Shown in pieces: positions 46,373 to 55,959 of a stretch of DNA of 64,000 nucleotides (within the stretch, counting starts at the first letter, position 1; every line of letters starts with the position of its first letter). Source of the stretch: Chlamydoabsidia padenii (taxonomy: Eukaryota; Mucoromycota; Mucoromycetes; Mucorales; Cunninghamellaceae); contig JAIWND010000016.1 in assembly GCA_025330725.1 (NCBI GenBank), positions 620,001 to 684,000 of the forward strand, given 5' to 3'. The notes beneath the pieces are model-generated. The model saw only the letters and a program-made list of their open reading frames with translations. It was not told where the DNA came from and did no database searches. A program made the translations under genes and the position numbers.

Positions 46373-47668
46373 ATGATATTATCTAAACATCATAACTTAC
46401 TTCGAAACCTACGACCATGCTTCAACTACTCCAAGTCACTCACTAAAGCAGCTTATTTATCAACAACAACAAAAGCAACAGCGTCTTCTTGGACTCGATC
46501 AGATCAACCGTTTATTGTCCTTGGAATCGAAACCTCATGCGACGATACTTCAGCAGCGGTGGTAAGGTCCGACCGTGTAATTTTATCAGAAGTAGTCAAA
46601 GGGCAACAATCGATCCACGAGCCCATGGGTGGAGTGGTACCAACCTTAGCCAGCAAAGGACATTCCGAAAACTTGCCGGGGGTGATATGTCAAGCTCTGA
46701 AGAATGCCCAAGTAACGGTGGATCAACTAGATGCGATTGCTGTCACTCGTGGTCCTGGACTCCCTCCCTGTTTACCCGTTGGATTGAATGCGGCCAAAAC
46801 TCTGGCAGCCGTACACAATAAACCGCTGATCGGTGTACATCATATGGAGGCACATGCTCTCACTGCTCGACTCACCACGCATGACTTGCCCGCTTTCCCA
46901 TTCATGACCCTCTTGATCTCGGGCGGACACACTCTCTTGCTGACGGTGAATGGGGTGGGTGATTATGATACTTTGGTGACCACATTGGACGATGCGGTGG
47001 GGGAAGCGATCGATAAGACGGCAAGAGCATTGGATTTGGCATGGATCAAGGGACGACGAGGTGGACCAGGTGCGGCTTTGGAACAAGCAGCTTTGATGGG
47101 TCATCCTGAACGATACGATCAGTGTTTACCTGCTCCAATGCTCCAACGTAATAAATCCACCATGGCGTTTAGCTTTTCGGGATTGAAAACGGCGGTGGCT
47201 CGATTAATTGAACAGGATAAAGTGCTGGAAGATCCTCAGCGTGTGGCGGATTTGGCAGCGGCATTCCAACTTGTTTGTATTCGACATATCGAACAAAAAC
47301 TAGAGATGGCTTTACATAATGAAATTAAACTGGCTGGGAAACCTATCTCTTCCTTGGTAGTTAGTGGTGGCGTGGCAAGTAATACTTTCTTTAGATCAAG
47401 GTAAAGTATTATTATCAACTTTGTTTGTAACTGGTTTAACCTCATCCTCCCCCTTCCTTTATTTATTTATTTTAGGCTCAATACTTTGGCAGCCTCTTAT
47501 GATATACCTTTAATATGTCCTCCTCCACAACTTTGTACTGACAATGGCGCTATGATTGCTTGGGCTGGCATTGAACGTTTACAAGCTGGACTTGTCGATG
47601 ATTACACCATCACCACTTTACCGAAATGGCCTATCGAATCTTTAAAAACTCATCCCTCAGTACTATAG
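46373..47668 (+). CDS. QRI7: Mitochondrial tRNA threonylcarbamoyltransferase QRI7/OSGEPL1
   Basis: Exons 46373-47400 and 47476-47668 (406 aa). Enzyme of the TsaD/Kae1 family that makes t6A37 on mitochondrial tRNAs. The first 40 residues are a basic, hydroxylated presequence; the domain opens with [15 protein letters not shown], then [15 protein letters not shown], the metal-binding HHMEAH (156-161), [10 protein letters not shown], and [11 protein letters not shown] across the splice. In the TRGPGL...VGL segment this protein reads LPPCLPVGL, where most homologues have a small-residue IG(S/A)L; it is not a catalytic residue but is unusual. Start chosen at [10 protein letters not shown]; the upstream codons lack an ATG in frame. 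Confidence 0.94.
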
Positions 47669-48697
47669 AATCCCATCTCCTGATATAGTATAGGTTATAG
47701 ATTATAGGTGTCTTTATTGTTAACCAATTGTAGATTACTGTAGATATTGGATTTGGAAATAAACTGTGTTGATGATCATTACTATTTGATATCATTGTTA
47801 TATGGACTGGGGGGATGGGCATCATTAAAGTAAATAAAAAAAAGTGGAGAATCATGTGGAGTGCCCAGGCATCTGTCATATTCGGGTGAGATTGTTTGGG
47901 CATAAAAAAAGGTTACTAACAGGAAGCTTTTATTTTTATTTCATGACACAGCCAAGTTGATACTAACCCAGGTTAACACAAACAAAAAAACCAGAGAGTG
48001 ATATCGAAACTGATTTGGTGCACAGGTACTTCTTCACTCAAATAATTTAGGCTCTCTTTTTACATGTCATCCCCCCTCTCTCACTATAGTATAAAAATGA
48101 TTCTTGTTTTGAACTGAATGTAATAAAAAAAAATTTCATATGACTTTATGATAAACGGAAAAGTACTTGAGTAGTTGATTGTGCGTTGATCTAATACATG
48201 TGATAGGAATGATACTGAATGGCATGATCGCATGAACCGGGGTTTGAAAACATTGTGAAACCATTCTTTTACTACGTACTATGCTTCTTTGCTTTTTTGG
48301 CTTTGCCAATCTGAAAGAGATGGCGGGTACATATCACCTTAACCTTGATTTGTTTGAAATAAGTGCCTTAAAGCTGTAATGTACGCTAAGGATACATCGA
48401 ACAACTAACTCCAGTACGACTAGGCACACTGGGATTTTGTCCAGAGCTACTATACTTGGGGTTCCGCTTCAAACATAGTGTATAGAATACATTCCATTGT
48501 TCGACTTTAGTGGTAACTTTTTTTTAACATCAACTTAAAGTGGAATATACCAAAAAATGGAAGGCATTTACCAGTTTTTGTTCATAACAGCTGTTATCAA
48601 CTAGTTTTATTTTATTTGATAATATTGAGTCATAACACAAATATCTGGTGAATACTATCATAGGTTAGTACAAACAAGTAAACCAATGACCAAAAAC
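47669..48697. other. Convergent intergenic region
   Basis: About 1 kb between two converging genes; AT-rich, with an imperfect CCGGGGTTTGAAAA near 48238 related to the recurrent motif. No gene seen. An antisense 90-codon frame overlapping the QRI7 3' end was not accepted. Confidence 0.45.
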
Positions 48698-50710
48698 CTA
48701 TTCCGTCTTGTCTTGGTTTTGGAAACGTTCCTTGAGTTTTTCGACTTCTCTAGCGAGGAAGCGTTGTTGAGCATCAGCACGTTTGCCGATTTCATCTACA
48801 CGAATCTTGTTCCCTTCAGTCAATTGGGTACGATCAATGCCGGCACTCACTTGGTTCAACAAATCCAAGACTGCACCCAATTGGTTAGGTAACCTACAAT
48901 GAAAATATAAATTCCGGTCAATACATTCCAACAGTGTTTTTTTTTTGTGCCTTACCATGTCACAATAGGAGATCCACCAGTAGCCACAGGATGATCAGTA
49001 TACTTGATAATATACTCCTTGGTAAAATTCCAATGACGATGACGGAAAGCCCGAATTTGGTCGACATTGGAGAGGTATAAGGCTAAGAAGAAAGAGTCAA
49101 TGTTTCGATATCCTGCTTTTTTTTTTTCTTTCTTTCTTACCTGCAGAGTTTGGATCTTGCAAAGCGAACCCTTTCAAATCCACCTTGTTAGCACGATCTT
49201 GAACATATTCCAAGAATTCGCGATGATTGGTGGGGCGATAAGAGCGGAAATCCTTGAGGACGACGGTCAGAGGGTTTTCAGGCATAGAGATTTGTAACAA
49301 GTTATCACCCAAGGGAACAATAGAATCATTGGCACCTACATAAACACATGATCAGTTCCATTGGTGATATATATATATATATATATATAAACAAATGTGT
49401 GTTTGAGGATGTTTTACCACTTTCACCACGATGGACCACAGGTTGATCGCTGACACCTTCATAAATCACACCATCAGGGAACATGGGCTACAATGCAAAA
49501 GAAAGTGAGTGGGATTTAATTCTAGTATCGATGACTTTTTTTCTTCGTTACCTGATTCTTTGTTCCCATGATGAACGTTCTAAAGTTGATATAGTCACCT
49601 GGCAAGCTACGGGACCACATCATTTCCATTTCACTGTTGATGGTTTCATAGGTTTCATTCAATCCAGACAATTGTTGATCAAATCGGGCACGATCTTTAT
49701 TGGCAGCCGCATCCAAAGCACCAGTAGCATATTTGACCAACTTGGGTGTATGGGAAACCATAGTAACATGATTCAAGATGAATCCTTTTCTATTGTAAAG
49801 AGAAAAGATGTGAGCGAGACAAACAAGAAAAACGAGATTCATGCAAGTACATACTCCGATTCCGATCCCGCAAACGAACGAATCAATGCCAAGTTGTCGT
49901 ATGTCAAATCACCCAAAGGATTCACACGCTTGTAGTTGTAAAGACTAAAAAAGGTAGATTAAGTTTAGCAAGAACAGGTTTAGATCATGTTCAAGTAACT
50001 TACGCATAACTCAAAGCACTAGGGAAAAAAAAAAAGGAGTGCGAGTGAGCGGAGGTTTAATTATCATTTTTTTGGGGTGATGATTCAGACTTACTATTCC
50101 ATGAAAGGCTTGCTATGGATCTTCTTGGCCACTTTATCCAAAGGAACGGCAATGTTCATAGGCAAGATTTTTCTTCCAAGACCGTATTCTTTACGTTGAC
50201 GATAAAGGACATCACAGGGTTCAAGCAAGTAAGCCGAAGCAGCAAAAGAGTAATCTCGGAAGAGAGCTATATATCAAAAAAAAAAAATCCATTAATCAAC
50301 TGTGGAATAGATAAATAATGTTACTTACCTGAGAGAAGATGCTGATCTTCGATTTGATCCACATCATACAAGGGAAGTTCTTCCTTGACGGCTTCACCAA
50401 ATTGACCACTGGCCAGCAAACCAGGCTGACCATCCAAAAGTTGGAGAGGCATACGTTGCAAAAGAGATTCCAAACGCTTGAATTCATCAGGAAGCACAGC
50501 CAAAGGATCTTGGCGAGGTAAAAAACCATTAGGGGTACCAACAGTAAACATAGGCAACGTAGGGGTATCTTTGACCTGTTCAGTCAATACAGAGAAAGCC
50601 CGTAAACCATTCTGTAAAGTTGCTTGGTTTCGCTGAGGACCAGACGAGAATACTTGGGCGAAACCTCTCCGCACTGCATAAGCTTGTTGTTTGATTAAGA
50701 AAGAAGACAT
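48698..50710 (-). CDS. Indoleamine 2,3-dioxygenase (BNA2 type)
   Basis: Heme enzyme that opens the tryptophan ring, first step of the kynurenine route to NAD. Exons: 50329-50710, 50095-50266, 50004-50018, 49855-49944, 49552-49789, 49418-49487, 49141-49335, 48956-49082, 48698-48893 (494 aa); one exon is only 15 bases and all junctions keep frame. Motifs: NGFLPRQDPLAVLPDEF near residue 60, RDYSFAASAYLLEPCD, YGLGRKILPMNIAVPL, SFAGSESEKGFILNHV, the FRHRHWNFTKEYI segment with the candidate proximal heme His, and ATGGSPIVTWLPNQL across the last splice. The C-terminus is a helical extension. An exact copy of the recurrent motif and a TATA box lie about 75 bases upstream. Confidence 0.93.
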
Positions 50711-51360
50711 TTGATCGTTTGTTTGTTATTGTAGAAGAGAGGAAAAAGAAAAAAAAAAAAACTGAATGTCAAATTTATAGTCGTGGCGGGATTTGAAATC
50801 ATTATCGTGGTAAATATTTCATGCTACACACCTGTGTTATCGAGTCGGATAGTGTTGATTTTTTCTCACGATAGAATACAGTTACGAGTATGCTGATTGT
50901 TCATATGAAAATAATCATAATCATTTACAGGCCATCACCCTCCCCTTTCTTCCTTTGTTATTGTTTTTTGCAATCCCGTCCGACCAGCTGCATATTCGAT
51001 TCATGCGTAGGGGAGGAAAGAAACAAGGTGTTCAAAGTCCGATATGGGTCATGGCGATGTCCGTGGTAATATTGCCACGCCCATGTTGTCGAAAAAAAGA
51101 AGATTGTGAGAAAAATTTTTGGAATCTGTCGAATAGTGTATCATCATGCTAATAGATAGGGTTCAGACCAATCAATCGAGTGATTTCCTGTTTCAAACTT
51201 TGTGCTTAATTATACCTCAACACTGCAAAATACCATCCCATAAGGTATATGTTGTTACCGGGGAAAACCTTATCTAAAGAGACTATCTACTAGAGACAAA
51301 ACGAGTAATATTGCATAGATGATGATGATGATGATGATGATGATGATAAAAAGAATTTTA
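50711..51360. other. IDO promoter and tandem-gene spacer
   Basis: IDO promoter with TATA-like TATAAAT (about 50773-50779) and the motif at 50785-50799; further on a (GAT)n microsatellite at about 51319-51349. No gene recognised. Confidence 0.5.
50785..50799 (+). promoter_or_regulatory. GGCGGGATTTGAAAT motif, exact copy (IDO promoter)
   Basis: Exact copy in reverse orientation to the gene, 75 bases before the ATG and just upstream of a TATA-like element. Confidence 0.5.
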
Positions 51361-52626
51361 TTATAAATGTGATATAAGATCTAGTTGTTCTAATCCAATC
51401 AAAGCGCGTAAAGAGTGGTTAAGGTGCTCGATTCTATTGTTATCCATGAGAGTCCAGTTGGGCGATGCTTGTTGTTTTAACCAATTGAAATCATCCATCT
51501 GACTAAAGTAATTGTTGACGGATGACTATAGTATTTAAAAAGAACAAGTTGATTTAATCACATTATCTTTCTTTCCCAAGTCCCCATGAGCTAGTTTCCT
51601 TTTTTCTTTCACAAACAGTATATTACCTTCTGATCTTGGGTGTTACCTACCCGGATACCATTAGAATCCTCCATAATTGGTCGACTAGAAACACACATCA
51701 GGACATCCACATTCTTGGCATCATGCATTCTAAACTGTATCATCATAGTTCCAAAACAATGTCAAGAAGAGTTGGTTCATTTTTATGTTTTTCATTGTTT
51801 TTACCTGATGACAGTTGACGGTGAGGATGGAATGTTCAAGCCCATAGATCAAGATAGATCCTTGTACTGTTCCACATACAATCACACAGTCTTTGATTTG
51901 TTTAATATGGACGGTTGAGATGGTGATGGTTTCTGTTGGTAACCAAATGATACATTTTGATAGGTAGGAGAGAGATATATCCACTGCTGCTAATTCCTTG
52001 TGTCCTGATAATGTTATTATTTGGTTTTCAAGATTGGAAAAATTGATGGTATTTTCCAAAAGACTAGTTTGATCCAATGGTTTTACTGGTGCTGGTATAG
52101 ATGCTGATATGATGATAATAGAGGGGTGAGATTAAGAAAGTAATGTGTCTTGTCAGTGACTTACCTTGAGGTGTTTTCGTCTTTGGCTTTCCAAGTTTTG
52201 TCTTGAATGAGAATTTAGGTTTAGGTGTGAGTTGAGTCCGTGTCGCGTCAAGTAGACCAGTTAGTTCCCGGATTTGCTACCATCATCAATAAATAAATCA
52301 CCATTAATGATCCCGCTTGTCTTCTTCTTTTAACTGTCACTTACCATGGCGTATTGTCGTTCATCATAAGAAGGTATAAACGTGGTTGCTTCAGTAATCC
52401 GTTTTTCGAGTTGGTTGATTTGTTGTAATATGGTATTAAAATGATCAGGCAACTGATCTTTGGGTATTTGCAGAGACCGATCAATCGTTTGTTCAATGAC
52501 TAAAAAAGATAAAACTAGTGTGAGAATGCCAATTTATTATCTAGTTGTTTGAAATTTACCTTGTTTCTCCTTTTTAAAGTCGAGCCAAAAGGTATTGGAT
52601 GCTTCGGTTGCAGTGAGATTGGACAT
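51361..52626 (-). CDS. Tubulin-folding cofactor C (TBCC)
   Basis: Exons 52560-52626, 52345-52499, 52165-52276, 51805-52103, 51627-51734, 51361-51525 (301 aa). The N-terminus is a helical bundle-type region (QINQLEKRITEATTFIPSYD) as in TBCC. The C-terminal C-CAP/cofactor C beta-helix reads VDISLSYLSKCIIWLPTETI, then HIKQIKDCVIVCGTVQGSIL, CHQFRMHDAKNVDVLMCVSS, and RPIMEDSNGIR. The catalytic Arg finger of the Q-F/L-R type in CHQFRMH is present, consistent with the GTPase-activating role on beta-tubulin in the cofactor supercomplex. The 3' splice site before FRMHD was chosen because the nearby alternative makes a stop. A TATA-like sequence and a GGCGGGATTTAAA motif precede the gene. Confidence 0.88.
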
Positions 52627-53345
52627 TGGAGAAGAAAAAGACAGTAATAGAAGCGCAAACATCGCTTGGGGTAGAAATTATATATTTTAAATCCCGCCTC
52701 GGATCCTGATTGGCCGAAAATCAATGCACCGAAAAAGAGAGAGCTTGAATTGCCCCTGCTTCTACAAAAAAAAAAAAAAAAAAAAGAATTGCCTCTGTGA
52801 GTTTAGTTTTATCAAAAGCTAAAAAAGGACATATGATGTCTTTTTTTTTTTTTTCAAGATGAGCTTGTGTGTCAGATGCTATTCAGTTTCTTACCCTACA
52901 GTGGAGCAGGACATCGTACATCATTTTGTTGGCCTTGGCTCGCACCCCTGAGACCATAGTTGGATTCTATCATCCGAATGATTGGTCAAGAAAAGGTATT
53001 TCGCCATTGTTTGCTATTCACATACCATCCTTTACGATAAGTCTTACCTAATGTTGATAAGCTGACCATCTCATTTAAAAGAGAGAGGGAGATCGACTTT
53101 TTGTAATAGCCGAACATCACACGACTGGGTCATTGATCGATCATGTGGCGTTAAGTTAAGGGGTGGGCATAATCGCCGATAAACTCGTTATCATCACATT
53201 AAAACGCCGATTTCTTTTAAAAAGTCTACATGCCTTTTTTTTTTCCATTTTCGACACTCTCTTTTGCTTATCTTTGCTATTGTTTATTCTCTTTGTATTT
53301 ATTTATTTGAAACCTCGCTCTTTTTTTTTTTCTATCTAACTTGAC
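52627..53345. other. Divergent promoter region
   Basis: Between TBCC and fungalysin. It holds TTTAAATCCCGCC at 52686-52698 (60 bases before the TBCC ATG; one mismatch), a weak relative near 53203, and a T/C-rich leader before 53346. No gene seen. Confidence 0.5.
52686..52698 (-). promoter_or_regulatory. GGCGGGATTTAAA motif, one mismatch (TBCC promoter)
   Basis: One mismatch (TTTAAA for TTTGAA), in gene orientation, directly upstream of a TATATAA-like stretch and 60 bases before the TBCC ATG. Confidence 0.45.
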
Positions 53346-55778
53346 ATGAAATATCCTATCAGTTCAGCCATCGGCCTCTTCCTTGGTTTGAACAATGTCA
53401 TGGCGGCTAGCCTTCCTATACATCGACAACAAGATCTCGTCCCCAACTTTGGTCCTGATGGTATTCATCGGGAATATATGGCTGACCAGTCTATCAATTA
53501 CCAAGCTTCTTCTTCTTTTGTGGGCACCATGGATCCTGAAAAAGTGGCCTTGGACTTTGCTAAATCTCAATTGACCAATAGCGACCTTGTTATTCATTCT
53601 TCTTACAAGTCTGACTTGAATGGCGTCACTCATGTCCATCTTCGTCAAAAGGTGAATGGTCTAACTGTATTGAATGGCAATATCAATATCAACGTTCTTC
53701 CTAATGGACAAGTCTTATCTTATGGTGACTCTTTTGCTAAATCACAAGTCAAGATTCAAAATTCATACACTTCACCCTCCTTCTTCCAGGTAAACACACA
53801 CACACACACACACACACAAAAAAAAAGAGGGCTGAAACATTTACGATCGACGACTTTATTTGTAATTTATGGATGACTGACATCTTTTTTATTATTATTA
53901 ATAATAGCAAGTACAAAATGGATTGACACAAATTATTTTGGGTGGTGGCAACAAACTCAAGGAAACCAGTGGTGATTCTAGATTTGCTGCGACTAAGCAA
54001 GAAGAATACAACTTTGTCAAAGGAGCCAAGGTGATTAGTCCTAATGAGGCGGTGGTTGCCTTGTATGGATTTGTGAAACCCAAGCTACCTAATCCAAGTA
54101 TGGCTGCGTCCTTGACCCCTGATGACCTCATTCCCACCCAATCCTTCAGACCTCATGATGACTCTATCCAATTTGAAGGTGTGCCTTTCACACTCAGTCC
54201 CGTGCGTGCTCAACAGGCTTATATGCAACAAGACAATGGTGATCTGGCTCTGGTATGGGATATCGAAATGGAACTGGAAGATAATTGGTACAGCGGTCAA
54301 GTCCATGCGTATGATGGCAGTATGGTGGGATTAGTGGATTGGGTCCATCACTTGAATACTCCTACCACAGCTTACTACAATGTCGTCCCCTTTGGCGCCA
54401 ATGATCCTTCTGACTCGGAACAACAATTGATCAAGAACCCTTATGATGCCTTTGCAAGTCCCGAAGGTTGGCATTCTCAAGGCGCTTATTCTAAATTAAG
54501 TGGTCGTCGTCAAGAAGATTTAACCTTCAATGTGACGGTGGGTAACAATGTGTATGCACACACCAATCCGGATGGCGGGTACAACTGGGAAAACAACTAT
54601 CGACCAACAGGACATACCGGTGGAGACTCGGGTGATGCATTGGTGTTTGATTACAAGGCAAACTTTGATGTGGACGAACCAGAAACATATGAAGATGCTG
54701 CGGTGACCAATCTCTTTTACTGGTGTAACATGGCGCATGACCTGTTCCATCGCTATGGGTTTGATGAAAAGGCCGGTAATTTCCAACAAGATAATCTCGG
54801 TCGGGGTCGAAAATCTGATGATGGGGATGGAGATGCTGTGGTTGCTAATGCTCAAGATGGCTCGGGTCGCAACAATGCAAACTTTGCTACTCCTCCTGAT
54901 GGTCAACATGGCAAGATGCGAATGTATGTGTGGGATCAAACACATCCTATGCGCGATGGTGACTTTGAAAGTGGCATTGTCATTCACGAATATACGCATG
55001 GTGTGTCCAATCGATTGACTGGTGGTCCCAAGAATAGTAACTGTCTTGGCTGGGGGGAAGCAGGTGGTATGGGTGAAGGGTGGGGTGACTTTGTCGCTAC
55101 TGTTATTCGTATGAAATCTGAATACAAGCGTGATATTGACTTTGGCATGGGTGATTGGGCTAATGGTGGTGAAGGTATTCGAAAATACAAGGTAAGAATA
55201 TGATGATGATAGAGAGGATGAAATCACTTTGTATGACTTACCTTTTTTTTATTTATTTATTTATTTTAAAATAACAATGTGTGTAGTACTCTACCAGTGA
55301 ATCCACTAATCCAAGCACTTATAAAATCATGGATCGATTCGACTATTGGGGTGTGCACGCCAAGGGTGAAGTATGGGCGGAAATGCTTTACGAAATGTAC
55401 TGGAACTTGGTCGACAAACATGGCTTTACTCCTGATTGGTTCCCTCCTGCTCCTGCACTCACCACCAACGATCGTGGGATCCCTATCATGTCTAAAGACG
55501 ATATAATGGCCGCCAAAAACCACATTATCTCCCATGGCAATACATTGGCTCTTCAATTGGTATTGGATGGAATGAAATTACAACCTTGCTCACCTTCCTT
55601 TGTCGATGCTCGTGATGCCATTCTTGATGCTGACAAGGCGTTGACGAATGGTGCCAATTATTGTGACATTTATGCCGCTTTTGCAAAACGTGGATTGGGT
55701 GTTAATGCAAAATTGGCAAAGCAAGGCTGGATCGAACAGCGCAAAGAAGATTACCAAGTACCTTCTCAATGCAAGTAA
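53346..55778 (+). CDS. Secreted metalloprotease, fungalysin (M36)
   Basis: Exons 53346-53789, 53908-55191, 55287-55778 (739 aa). Signal peptide MKYPISSAIGLFLGLNNVMA, an FTP propeptide domain (about 50-200, inhibitory and folding role in this family), then the catalytic domain with HEYTHG (His508 and His512 as zinc ligands, Glu509 as base) and, farther on, the third ligand region GGMGEGWGDF. Later segments YWGVHAKGEVWAEMLYEMYW and RDAILDADKALTNG are typical. It is about 100 residues longer than Aspergillus fungalysins (about 630 aa), mostly in the propeptide and the propeptide-catalytic junction. It is secreted for protein breakdown. It converges with the SCAI gene. Confidence 0.94.
53794..53818. 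repeat. (CA)n microsatellite in an intron
   Basis: Perfect CA run at the start of fungalysin intron 1. Confidence 0.9.
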
Positions 55779-55959
55779 ACACCCTGGCCTTTTTGTTGTA
55801 AATGTTGATTATGTAGATTTCCCCTTTTAGCTTTTATTATATTCTTTTTTTTTTTTTTTTTAAATTATCCCCCCTTTATTATTGATATGATATTTATTAT
55901 TATTATTATTATTATTGATCAAGTAAATAAAACACACAATTAAATGACTATACTGTATT

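Noticed and set aside
47631..47903. 90-codon antisense frame at the QRI7 3' end
   Set aside because: Overlaps the QRI7 coding end and lacks any domain.
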